In this document: piece by piece, positions 46,877-55,854 of the stretch | Numbering within the stretch: the first letter of the stretch is position 1 | Layout: each line of letters begins with the position of its first letter | Source: Alphaproteobacteria bacterium | GTDB taxonomy: Bacteria; Pseudomonadota; Alphaproteobacteria; Caulobacterales; Maricaulaceae | Direction: 5' to 3' | Assembly (NCBI GenBank): GCA_024278855.1 | Contig: JAJRSJ010000029.1 | Location: 1-64,000 of the forward strand | DNA: 64,000 bases | Position numbers and translations under genes: made by a program | The notes under the pieces: generated by a model | The model's database searches: none | What the model saw: only the letters and a program-made list of their open reading frames with translations | Told to the model about the DNA's origin: nothing

Positions 46877-48610
46877 CTAATCTTCCTGATGCATAAGTTT
46901 CTTTATGATGGGCGAAATCAAGAACATCACCACGGCAATGCCCATGGCTACATAAGCGACATTAGTATAGACGCTTGCATACCCCGCCTTCGCGGCGGCT
47001 ACATCGGTTAGCTGCCCCCCCAGAGTTTCTGCGCCAGTAGTCCGAGCTATGACGCCCGCTAGATAATTTGACAGGCCGCTATACAAGAACCAAGCTCCCA
47101 TAGTCATGCCTACCACTTTGGCGGGTGCCATTTTTGTTACGACCGATAGACCAACCGGTGAGACCATCAGCTCTCCCATCGTGTGTATCCAGTAAATCAG
47201 AAAGACAAAATACACGGCTGTCAATCCTGCTGACCCAGATGAGTTCATACCGCCCACCAACGCAAGAAAGCCAAGCCCGGCGAGAAATACACCAAAGGCG
47301 AATTTAACGGGCGTTGATGGATTTAAATTACGTTTTGCCAACACAATCCAAAGCCAAGCCATCATAGGCGCAAAAATGAATATAAAACCAGCGTTCAAGG
47401 ACTGGAACACGGGCGCGGGGACCTCCCAAGCACCAATACTACGGTCAACAAGTCTGTCGGTAAACAAGTTGAGAGAAGAGCCGGCCTGCTCAAACAGAGC
47501 CCAAAAAGGAATTTGCGCCAACACAAAATAAATGGCCGCCAGCATTTTATCACGCTCTTTACCCTGGCATTTGAGAAACGCATATCCTAGCAAAAATGCA
47601 AACATCAAAACCCCAAGCGGTAGCAGAACTTTGCCAAAATTATCAGGGTTCATCACGAAAAACATCGCGATTGCAATAATTATAAGGCCGACAAGATAGC
47701 AAGCAATCTCAACATTGATTGGCCCAAAAACCTTTTCCTTGAGCTTAGCAGGATTAGGAGGCTCTGCTTTGCCTTCCAACCACGGCTGATAAACAAGGAA
47801 AATAATTAGGCCTACAAACATACCTATGCCCGCTAATCCAAACCCGTATTTCCAACCATAAACAATACCTAAAGTACCACATAGAATGGAGGATAAAAAC
47901 GCACCCAGATTGATACCCATATAAAATATCGTAAACCCTGAATCCCGTCTGATGTCACCGACACCGTATAAAGACCCTACGATCGTCGAGATATTGGCCT
48001 TTAGATAACCAACCCCTGCAATGATTAAAGCAAGTGAAAGGTAAAGGATGTAAAGATACTTTTGTTCCTTGATAATCTTTGTTGGGTTTTCCGCCCGGTT
48101 AATTGTCGCGGGCAACCCGACTACCTCTGGGTCAGCAACTATAATGCTTTTGGTATCTTCCGAGAATGATATATCCGATATGGCACCATCCGGCGCAACA
48201 ATAATCTGGTTGATATCCTTACCACTACCGCGACCATTGAGCGTAATTTGATATTCTGAGCCATTTATGGACATGACCTCTTGGGAACCACTTCCCTCAA
48301 ACGCCATACCGAAGTGACCTAGCACCAGCAAAATAGCACCAAATGTTACCGCTTTTCTGGCTCCCAAATATCGGTCGGCCAATGTGCCGCCAATGATGGT
48401 CATAACGTAAACCAGTGCCGTATAAGCACCGTAAATTACGGCAGACTTTTCGTCGGAAAACAAAAAATGTTGTGTCAGATAAATGATGAGCAGTCCGCGC
48501 ATTCCGTAATAAGAAAAACGCTCCCACATTTCTGTAAAAAACAAAATAAACAATCCACGCGGATGGCCAAGAATAGTTTTTTCTCCTGCTGGAATAGCAA
48601 TATCGGTCAT
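46877..48610 (-). CDS. POT/PTR-family proton-dependent oligopeptide transporter
   Basis: 577-residue inner-membrane MFS peptide symporter. The family motif ExxERFxYYG is at residues 27-36 (EMWERFSYYGMRGLL), and GGTLADRYLGARKAV is the loop after helix 2. An unusual soluble insert of ~85 residues lies between early helices (GSGSQEVMSINGSEYQITLNG ... PTKIIKEQKYL), facing the periplasm if the first helices have the usual topology. The start MTDIAIPAGEKT at 48610 follows AGGGGAG; the longer frame is not supported. It is divergent from blaI, and the intergenic region carries two operator-like dyads, so it is probably co-regulated. Confidence 0.92.
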   Translation of the reverse strand: MTDIAIPAGEKTILGHPRGLFILFFTEMWERFSYYGMRGLLIIYLTQHFLFSDEKSAVIYGAYTALVYVMTIIGGTLADRYLGARKAVTFGAILLVLGHFGMAFEGSGSQEVMSINGSEYQITLNGRGSGKDINQIIVAPDGAISDISFSEDTKSIIVADPEVVGLPATINRAENPTKIIKEQKYLYILYLSLALIIAGVGYLKANISTIVGSLYGVGDIRRDSGFTIFYMGINLGAFLSSILCGTLGIVYGWKYGFGLAGIGMFVGLIIFLVYQPWLEGKAEPPNPAKLKEKVFGPINVEIACYLVGLIIIAIAMFFVMNPDNFGKVLLPLGVLMFAFLLGYAFLKCQGKERDKMLAAIYFVLAQIPFWALFEQAGSSLNLFTDRLVDRSIGAWEVPAPVFQSLNAGFIFIFAPMMAWLWIVLAKRNLNPSTPVKFAFGVFLAGLGFLALVGGMNSSGSAGLTAVYFVFLIYWIHTMGELMVSPVGLSVVTKMAPAKVVGMTMGAWFLYSGLSNYLAGVIARTTGAETLGGQLTDVAAAKAGYASVYTNVAYVAMGIAVVMFLISPIIKKLMHQED

Positions 48611-48696
48611 AAGAACTCCCCTAATAATTATAGTTACCGCAAAAGACACCATACCCCTCTCATACTCAAGCATTTTTTTATTAAACCTGCCTGATT

Positions 48697-48741
48697 ACGA
48701 AACCTGTCGTTTTTTTAACTTTACTTTACGACGGCTGTCGT
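48697..48741. promoter_or_regulatory. Two BlaI-type operator dyads in the POT/blaI divergent region
   Basis: Two 14-bp dyads with the same pattern ACGA-N6-TCGT: ACGAAACCTGTCGT (48697-48710) and ACGACGGCTGTCGT (48728-48741). Their centres are 31 bp apart, about three helical turns, which suits cooperative binding of dimers on one DNA face. They lie 31-76 nt before the blaI start and about 90-130 nt before the divergent transporter start. Confidence 0.6.
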
Positions 48742-48772
48742 TTAATGGTTTTTGAAAATGAGAGGGGAAGTT

Positions 48773-49177
48773 ATGTCTTATAAAACACCGCGTGGTAAAA
48801 AACCATCCGAGGCCGAGGTTGAGATTTTGCAAATCCTTTGGGAGGAGCAACCGTGCAGTGTACGCCGTGTTCACGAAACCATCGTGGCCAGCAAAGATGT
48901 TGGCTATACCACGATCTTGAAACAGCTCCAGCGCATGCAAGACAAAGGCTTGGTCACACGCGAACCTGGTGACGGTAAGTCTTTTTTATATTCCGCCGCC
49001 CAACCCCAAGGCCAAACCCAAAGCAATTTGCTAGGCCGTTTAATGAAAACCGCCTTTCGCGGCGATGTCAACGAACTGGTCATGCATGCTCTGGGTGATG
49101 CCAAGGCGTCGGGAGAGGATTTAGAGGCCATAAAGGATTTCATTGCGCAAATTGAAGCAAAGAGGGGCAAACAATGA
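48773..49177 (+). CDS. BlaI/MecI/CopY-family repressor
   Basis: 134-residue winged-helix repressor: KKPSEAEVEILQILWEEQPCSVRRVHETIV is the first part, and VGYTTILKQLQRMQDKGLVTRE the recognition helix and wing, then a C-terminal dimerisation helix region. In this family, dimers hold promoters until cleaved by a partner M56 protease. The start MSYKTPRGKK (48773) follows GAGAGGGGAAG. It overlaps the M56 gene by ATGA, so the two are made together. Confidence 0.92.
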   Translation: MSYKTPRGKKPSEAEVEILQILWEEQPCSVRRVHETIVASKDVGYTTILKQLQRMQDKGLVTREPGDGKSFLYSAAQPQGQTQSNLLGRLMKTAFRGDVNELVMHALGDAKASGEDLEAIKDFIAQIEAKRGKQ

Positions 49178-51468
49178 GCTTCTTTATGGTTTCTTGGCCA
49201 AATATAAACCTGGTTGCAGATGCACTCGGTTGGGCCGTCTTGCATTCATTGTGGCAGGGCGTTGTGGCCGCCGCAATCATATATGCCGTTAGGGCTTTAA
49301 CCCGTGAACGCGCATCCGAACTACGTTATTTCGTAGGTGTCATCACTTTGTGCGCTTTATTGTTCGCCTTTGTCGGAACGTTCTTTTATTATTACGCCAC
49401 GGGGATCATGACTGCGGGTGTTGGGACGACCACCACCAGCCTGCAAACCATAACCATCGCAATGTCCGAAAAGGTCACTGCCAGCAATCCACTGTTGCGC
49501 TTTGCAAATTATACTAGCCCCATTGGAATGCTTTGGGCGTTTGGTTTTGTTGTCTTGGGCATCCGTTATCTGAGCGCATTTCGCTTGACCCACAAACTAA
49601 GAACCACAGGATTGTCTGACCTCCCGACAGACTGGCAGACACGTTTTGTGCGCCTCGCCGCCAAGTCCGGTGTCAGCGGTAAAGTGCGGGCTTATTTCTC
49701 TAAACATGTTTCCAGCCCGATCACATTTGGTTTTTGGAAACCCATCGTGCTCCTGCCGACCTGGTTCTTTACCGGCATGACGCCTGAACAATGCGAAGCT
49801 GTGATACTGCACGAACTGGCCCATATCCGCCGCCATGATTATCTGACCAATATTTTGCAAATCGCTATCAAGACCGTGTTTTTTTATCACCCGGCGGTCG
49901 GGTTTATCTGCAAAGGCATGGACACTGACCGCGAACATGCCTGCGATGATTTTGCCGTGCGTGTGACCAATAATCCCGAAAGTTTGGCGACGGCGCTCGG
50001 AATAATCCGTCTGAAATCCGCACGGGACGGCGGTGTGTTTGCGCTTTCGGCATCCGGGGCGGATGATGGCCGAGATGCGCCCTTGATGGGCAGGCTCAAA
50101 CGCTTGATGGGCACGCACAATGCAAGAACCGGGGGCACATCATTACGCAAAGGCACATCGCGTGGGCTGGCGGCGACTGCACTCCTGGTCAGCGCCAGTG
50201 CTTTGGTTTTAATTCTGGGAACATCAACCAGTCAGGCACATCCGGATAAACAAGAACTGGAAGTGCTAGCAGGCGCGAGTACAAAAGTTTACAAACATAG
50301 TGGTAACAACTTTGTCGTCGTTGACGGCAATGTCTATAATACTAATGGCCGTCAATCCATTGTCAAAAACGGTCGCATTTACGCGACCGGATCCGGTTTT
50401 TCATACGGTGCCCATAGGCAAAACGGCAAAACTTATATTGTAAAAACCGACCAAGGCGGAAACAGTCATATCCAGATAAATGGCAATTGGTACAATGTAA
50501 ATGGCCGTCCGCAAATGAACATAGTACCACCCCCTGTTCCGCCTACCCAGCCGCTACCCCCAACGCCACCGACCACAAATTACTGGGTTAGTGAGCAAGA
50601 CTGGCAGGCCAATGAAGACCGCATAGAGCAAGCCAATGAGCGCCGTGAGACAGCTTTGGAACGGGCCGCAGAGCAACGTGAAGCAGCGCTAGAACAAGTC
50701 CAGGAGCGCCGCGAGGCTGCACTTGAGCGGGCCGAGGAACAACGCGGAGAAGCTTTGGAGCGTTCACAAGAAAGACGGGAACGTGCTGAAGAGCGACGTC
50801 AAGAAGCTAGGGAACGAGCGGCAGACCAAAGGGAAGCCGAGATTGAACGCAAACAAGCCCATTTGCGTCAAAAAATCGAGCTTAAAAAGCAAGCGTTAGA
50901 GGGCCGTGGCTTAGACCGTGCTAAAAAGATCAACAAATTACAGCAAAAAATCAAATACAAACGCGCCAAGCTGAAAAACGCCCGCAACATGTCCCACAGT
51001 GAACTGGGCAGGCTGCAAGGCGAGATCGACCGCTTGCAGGGCGAGATCGGGCGTATGCAAGGCGAAGGCGGACGCGGGCACGGTGAGCTGGGCCGATTAC
51101 AAAGCGAACTTGGGCAGTTGCAAGGTGAACTTGGGCACATTCAAGGTAAGTGGGGCCAAAAAAGAGCGGCCCTAGAGCAGAAGAAATACTACGCCATGCG
51201 CGACCGGCTCATCCCGGTTCTCATTGCCGACGGATATATGAAATCTGATCACAGCAAGGTCACCATTAAAATGACCCCCACAGATATTTTCATCAATGGC
51301 AAACAATTATCCAATGCCAAAGAAAAAAAATATTGCGATATTGTGTCCGAATATTTTGACCGTAAAGGCGATGTGAAAAAGATCGTCATCAAGCCGGGAT
51401 ATCTACACATAAGCCAAAAAGGCTCGAACGGTAAATCCAATTATTCTTACACCCATAACGAAAATTAA
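49174..51468 (+). CDS. BlaR1-like M56 metalloprotease sensor with coiled-coil ectodomain
   Basis: 764-residue membrane sensor-protease. Residues ~15-130 hold three helices (GWAVLHSLWQGVVAAAIIYAV, YFVGVITLCALLFAFVGTFFYYY, GMLWAFGFVVLGIRYLSAF). The zinc motif is LHELAHIRRHDYLTN near residue 212. A fourth helix (ATALLVSASALVLILG) at ~330-345 leads to an extracytoplasmic part: a beta-rich segment (NNFVVVDGNVYNTNG, SHIQINGNWYNVNG), a Pro-rich linker, a long charged coiled coil of Glu/Arg repeats (~485-640), Gly-Glu-Leu-Gly repeats (~608-660) and a small domain (KVTIKMTPTDIFINGKQLSN). No penicillin-binding (transpeptidase-like) domain is present, so the signal is not obviously a beta-lactam. It probably inactivates the preceding BlaI-type repressor. 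Confidence 0.88.
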   Translation: MSFFMVSWPNINLVADALGWAVLHSLWQGVVAAAIIYAVRALTRERASELRYFVGVITLCALLFAFVGTFFYYYATGIMTAGVGTTTTSLQTITIAMSEKVTASNPLLRFANYTSPIGMLWAFGFVVLGIRYLSAFRLTHKLRTTGLSDLPTDWQTRFVRLAAKSGVSGKVRAYFSKHVSSPITFGFWKPIVLLPTWFFTGMTPEQCEAVILHELAHIRRHDYLTNILQIAIKTVFFYHPAVGFICKGMDTDREHACDDFAVRVTNNPESLATALGIIRLKSARDGGVFALSASGADDGRDAPLMGRLKRLMGTHNARTGGTSLRKGTSRGLAATALLVSASALVLILGTSTSQAHPDKQELEVLAGASTKVYKHSGNNFVVVDGNVYNTNGRQSIVKNGRIYATGSGFSYGAHRQNGKTYIVKTDQGGNSHIQINGNWYNVNGRPQMNIVPPPVPPTQPLPPTPPTTNYWVSEQDWQANEDRIEQANERRETALERAAEQREAALEQVQERREAALERAEEQRGEALERSQERRERAEERRQEARERAADQREAEIERKQAHLRQKIELKKQALEGRGLDRAKKINKLQQKIKYKRAKLKNARNMSHSELGRLQGEIDRLQGEIGRMQGEGGRGHGELGRLQSELGQLQGELGHIQGKWGQKRAALEQKKYYAMRDRLIPVLIADGYMKSDHSKVTIKMTPTDIFINGKQLSNAKEKKYCDIVSEYFDRKGDVKKIVIKPGYLHISQKGSNGKSNYSYTHNEN

Positions 51469-51504
51469 ACGCCAAAACTTAGCAACCAAAACCAAGGCAG
51501 AACA

Positions 51505-53550
51505 ATGTATTTAAAACGCACCCTTTTGGGTGGGCTGATAGCGCTCACACTAAACACAGCCGCATATGGCCAAGAAATAAGTGACGGCACCCAAGTGTTT
51601 GAACCCGCTTATTTCGAGCAATTTGCACCACGCACCGCCATTGATATGGTGTCGCGTATTCCGGGCTTCCAAATCAGTTCAGGTGGCGGCAACCGCGGGC
51701 TGGGTCAGGGCGGTGCCAACATCTTGATTAACGGGAGCCGTATATCGGGCAAAACCAATGCGGGGGATCAATTGTCGCGCATCAATGCCTCCAATGTGGT
51801 GCGCATTGAAATCGTTGACGGCACGGCTTTGGATATTCCGGGGCTTTCAGGCCAAGTTGCTAATGTCATTACCAAAAGCACAGGCGTGTCTGGCACATGG
51901 GAATGGCGCCCCGAATGGCGCAACCGGTTAGAGGCAAATGTCTTGGGCGGTAAGGCCACGGTATCTGGCGAGAACGGGAACTTGTCTTGGTCATTGACCG
52001 TTAAAAACGACACGTTTAGAAACGGTCACCGTGGGCCGGAAACCCAAACCGATGCAAATGGTACATTGTTTGAAACCCGCTATGAGGACGGCCAATATTA
52101 CGGCGACAACCCCGGTGTTTCCACGGATTTGACATGGAAGCCCAAAGAAGATCATGTGGGTAATTTGAACCTTAAATACAACCAGTTCAACTTTAATGGC
52201 CGCGAACAATCCAGGCGCACGGCAGTTACGGCGGCGGGCGCCACTGGAGAAACCCTGTTTTCTAACGCCGAAGACGAATGGAATGCCAGTGTCGATGTGG
52301 ATTATGAATTTCCGTTCCTGATGAGCGAAAAGAACGGCAAACTGAAACTGATCGGCTATTACCGCTTTGAGCATTCCCCGACCGTATCGCGCTTTGATAT
52401 ATTTGACCCCGCGTTGGGACGCACATCAGGCAGCCGTTTTTCGCGTGTTGCCGACGAGGCCGAACTGATCGGACGGGCCGAATATTCCTGGAAACCATCG
52501 GATGACCGCGACTGGCAAATCGGGGCCGAGGGCGTGTTTAACTATCTCGATATTGCTTCCAGCCTTTTGGTGCTGGACGCAGGTGGTGATTTTGTTGACC
52601 AGCCGCTAACCGGCGCAACCTCCCGGGTAGAAGAAAAACGCGGCGAAGCCACCCTGACCCATTCGCGGACACTCTCGGACAAATGGGATGTGCAAGCCTC
52701 TCTCGGTGCGGAGTATTCCGAGCTGTCCCAAAATACGGGTTTAACCCGTAGCTTTTTCCGCCCGAAAGGATTTATTTCCGCCACCTATAAACCAAATGAC
52801 ACTACCTCCATTGTCACAAGAATAGAACGTGAAGTCGGACAGTTGAGTTTTTTCGATTTTATTTCCTCGGTCGACGTACAGGATGATTTGAATACATTAG
52901 GCAACACCTCTTTGGTTCCACAACAAGATTTATTTGGGGGGGTCACGTTGAATAAAGACTTCGGCAATGGCAACACCTTAAAAATCCGAGCTTTTCACAC
53001 GTTTATTTCTGACCGGGTTGAACGTATTCCTATTGGGGTAGACGGAGATGCGGTCGGGAATATCGACAGTGCAAACCGTTATGGGATCACCTTCAACACC
53101 ACACTTAAAGGCGACAAATGGGGGTTTAAAGGCACGCAACTTGATTTATCATTTCTCTTGCGCCGCTCGTCAATCATCGACCCGATTGGCGGATTTAACC
53201 GCAGATTAAATGGTGACACCAAATCTTACTGGAGCGTCCAGTTCCGCCATGACATTCCAAACACTGATTGGGCCTGGGGGTTTTACGCCGACCAAAATAT
53301 ACGGGCTCCAAATTTCCGCCTAACCACCATCGACCAGTTTGACTTTAACGGCCCTTGGAGTTCCGCCTATATTGAACACAAGGATGTTTTTGGCCTGAAA
53401 ATCAGAGCCGAGCTTGCCAATCTGTTCGATGCAAGCGATGATTTTCGCCGCGAAGTTTATGACAATCGCCGGGCCAATCTACTGCGCATTGAAGACCGCA
53501 GCCGTAGTTTCGACCTCATATACCGAATGCAGGTCAGCGGTACGTTTTAA
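51505..53550 (+). CDS. TonB-dependent receptor-like outer-membrane protein, tandem copy A
   Basis: 681 residues with a signal peptide (MYLKRTLLGGLIALTLNTAAYG). The plug domain is visible in TAIDMVSRIPGFQI, GLGQGGANILINGSRISGKTN and NVVRIEIVDGTALDIPGL, and a beta-barrel follows, ending in FDLIYRMQVSGTF with terminal Phe. It lies 36 nt after the M56 gene and is likely in its operon. The next gene is a close paralogue. The TonB box is not obvious at the N-terminus. Confidence 0.9.
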   Translation: MYLKRTLLGGLIALTLNTAAYGQEISDGTQVFEPAYFEQFAPRTAIDMVSRIPGFQISSGGGNRGLGQGGANILINGSRISGKTNAGDQLSRINASNVVRIEIVDGTALDIPGLSGQVANVITKSTGVSGTWEWRPEWRNRLEANVLGGKATVSGENGNLSWSLTVKNDTFRNGHRGPETQTDANGTLFETRYEDGQYYGDNPGVSTDLTWKPKEDHVGNLNLKYNQFNFNGREQSRRTAVTAAGATGETLFSNAEDEWNASVDVDYEFPFLMSEKNGKLKLIGYYRFEHSPTVSRFDIFDPALGRTSGSRFSRVADEAELIGRAEYSWKPSDDRDWQIGAEGVFNYLDIASSLLVLDAGGDFVDQPLTGATSRVEEKRGEATLTHSRTLSDKWDVQASLGAEYSELSQNTGLTRSFFRPKGFISATYKPNDTTSIVTRIEREVGQLSFFDFISSVDVQDDLNTLGNTSLVPQQDLFGGVTLNKDFGNGNTLKIRAFHTFISDRVERIPIGVDGDAVGNIDSANRYGITFNTTLKGDKWGFKGTQLDLSFLLRRSSIIDPIGGFNRRLNGDTKSYWSVQFRHDIPNTDWAWGFYADQNIRAPNFRLTTIDQFDFNGPWSSAYIEHKDVFGLKIRAELANLFDASDDFRREVYDNRRANLLRIEDRSRSFDLIYRMQVSGTF

Positions 53551-53640
53551 AAGCGCGACCTGACAATTTGTTTACTTTCCTTATGCCTCAAATACCCATA
53601 GACATGCTTTACACAGTCACGGTATTTATTTGGGGTTAAG

Positions 53641-55731
53641 TTGCAAAAATTCGCTAAAATTTTACGCGCCGGGGTTCGCCTGTCAGCCATTGCTGCGCTT
53701 GGTTACGGCCCATTAGCCTATGGGCAAGACCCCCAAACGCCCGGCACTATAAATTCTTACGCCCTAGAGTATTTCGGCCAATACACCCCGCGCACCGCCT
53801 TGGATATGATTGAACGTGTGCCCGGATTTAGGCTCCGTTCCAGCGAGAACAAGCGCGGGCTTGGTCAGGGCGGTGCCAATGTCCTGATCAACGGCGAACG
53901 GATTTCTGGTAAAACCAATGCTGAAGATCAATTGTCGCGCATTAATGCCAATAATGTAGTGCGCATTGAAATTGTTGACGGCGCGGCGTTGGATATTCCG
54001 GGTTTGTTGGGGCGAGTTGCCAATATCGTCACCAAGAACACAGGCGTATCTACGACCTGGCAATGGTGGCCACAATTTCGTAAAAATATCAAACCCAACC
54101 TGCTGCGCGGTTCCGTCACGGTTTCCGGCGAAACCGGAAACTTGTCTTACGCAGCGACCTTGCGCAACAATGCCTTCCGCTTTGGTAATTACGGGCTAGA
54201 AGACCGGTTCACACCGGACGGGTTTGTGTTTGAAATTCGGGATGAAGAGGGGCAGTTTTACGGGGACAATCCCGGCATTTCCACCTCGCTGACCTGGAAG
54301 CCCAAAGACGGACATGTGGGTAATTTGAATGCGGAATATAATTTGTTTGATTTGGAAATTCGCGAACTATCAAAACGGACAGCCTTTAGCCTTTTAGGCG
54401 ATAATGACGAAACTTTGTTTTTAAGAACGGTAGATGATTGGAATTCCAGTATTGGCGCGGATTATGAATTCCCCGCCGGGCCGGCATCCCTCAACGGCAA
54501 GCTTAAACTGATAGGCTATACCCGCTATAAAAACGCACCGGCCATATCCAGATTTGACCAATTTACGAACGGCACACAAAGTGCAGGCACAAGGTTCGGG
54601 CAAGCTTCCAAGGACGGCGAGAGCATTGTACGGGCTGAGTATTCATTTGCGCCAACACAAGGTAAAGACTGGCAATTGTCCTTGGAGGGCGCATTTAATT
54701 TCGTTGATATTGCCTCTAGTCTGGAGATATTAAACCCGGCCACAGGTGATTTCTTTCCGGTACCCGTTGCTGGCGGTACGTCCCGCGTGGAAGAAAAACG
54801 CAGCGAATTTGCCCTAACCCACAGCCGTGCTTTACTGCCCAATTGGGATATACAGATCACGGGCGGTTTTGAATATTCACAAATCGCCCAAACCGGGGAC
54901 GCCAATCAGGTGCGGGAGTTTTTCCGCCCAAAGGGCCTCATCACCACGAGCTATAAACCTAGCAGCAGCTTGACCATTCGAGCCCGGACGGAACGCAAGG
55001 TCGGGCAGTTAAATTTTTCCGATATTATTGCATCCCTAGACTTGCAAGATAACCTTAATAATTCAGGTAATTCGGACTTGGTGCCAAACCAGGCCTGGAT
55101 TGGCTCTGTGGAATTTGACAAGGATTTTGGCCAAGGCAATAATTTTAAAGCCAGGTTTTACGGTGCGCTTATTTCTGATCTGGTTGACCGGGTTCTAATA
55201 GAAAGGAACGGTATTTTCGAAGATGCGGTTGGCAATATTGACAGCGCCACACGCTACGGCGTTGATTTTACTGCCACGGTCAAGGGCGACAAATGGGGAT
55301 TTAAAGGTACCCAGCTTGACCTCAGACTTGATTTGCGAAACTCTGCCGTAGATGACCCCCTCACCGGAATTTCACGCCGCCTGAACGAAGACAAACAAAG
55401 CAGATGGAATATCGAGTTTCGCCATGACATACCGAACACAAATTGGGCTTACGGCGGCACGCTTGATCATGAGGTCAAAGCGCCCGTGTTTCGCCTCGAC
55501 ACAATTAGCCTTGAAACCAACACCGGGCCTATGGCCACCGCATTTGTTGAGCACAAAGACATTTACGGCCTGAAAATCCGCGCAGGCCTTAGAAACCTGT
55601 TTGACCAAACCGATGATTTGGTGCGCCAGGTTTTCACCACCAGACGCGATCTTGGGCAATTGGCATTCACCGAATCCCGTGTGCGCCCATGTGGGGTTAC
55701 ATTCAGCCTAGATGTTAGCGGTACGTTTTAA
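53641..55731 (+). CDS. TonB-dependent receptor-like outer-membrane protein, tandem copy B
   Basis: 696-residue paralogue of copy A with nearly identical plug blocks (RGLGQGGANVLINGERISGKTN; VVRIEIVDGAALDIPGL) and the same barrel end (FSLDVSGTF). The probable start is TTG 53641, giving the signal MQKFAKILRAGVRLSAIAALGYG. The spacer from copy A is 90 nt without a clear terminator, so co-transcription is plausible. The copies diverge most in the barrel loops, which suggests different or widened ligand range. Confidence 0.9.
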   Translation: MQKFAKILRAGVRLSAIAALGYGPLAYGQDPQTPGTINSYALEYFGQYTPRTALDMIERVPGFRLRSSENKRGLGQGGANVLINGERISGKTNAEDQLSRINANNVVRIEIVDGAALDIPGLLGRVANIVTKNTGVSTTWQWWPQFRKNIKPNLLRGSVTVSGETGNLSYAATLRNNAFRFGNYGLEDRFTPDGFVFEIRDEEGQFYGDNPGISTSLTWKPKDGHVGNLNAEYNLFDLEIRELSKRTAFSLLGDNDETLFLRTVDDWNSSIGADYEFPAGPASLNGKLKLIGYTRYKNAPAISRFDQFTNGTQSAGTRFGQASKDGESIVRAEYSFAPTQGKDWQLSLEGAFNFVDIASSLEILNPATGDFFPVPVAGGTSRVEEKRSEFALTHSRALLPNWDIQITGGFEYSQIAQTGDANQVREFFRPKGLITTSYKPSSSLTIRARTERKVGQLNFSDIIASLDLQDNLNNSGNSDLVPNQAWIGSVEFDKDFGQGNNFKARFYGALISDLVDRVLIERNGIFEDAVGNIDSATRYGVDFTATVKGDKWGFKGTQLDLRLDLRNSAVDDPLTGISRRLNEDKQSRWNIEFRHDIPNTNWAYGGTLDHEVKAPVFRLDTISLETNTGPMATAFVEHKDIYGLKIRAGLRNLFDQTDDLVRQVFTTRRDLGQLAFTESRVRPCGVTFSLDVSGTF

Positions 55732-55854
55732 AGCATAAGCCTATATCTCCTAACAGCGACAGAACGTCCTGCGACATTTTGTATAATTGTCCATGTTATG
55801 CCGAGTGTTCAATACAATGCCTATTACTAGATTTGTTTCCTACAGGAGGGGAGT

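Noticed and set aside
50600-51150. Mobile element or recombination repeat in the M56 gene
   Set aside because: The repeats are in frame and encode regular coiled-coil heptads, with no terminal inverted repeats or transposase.
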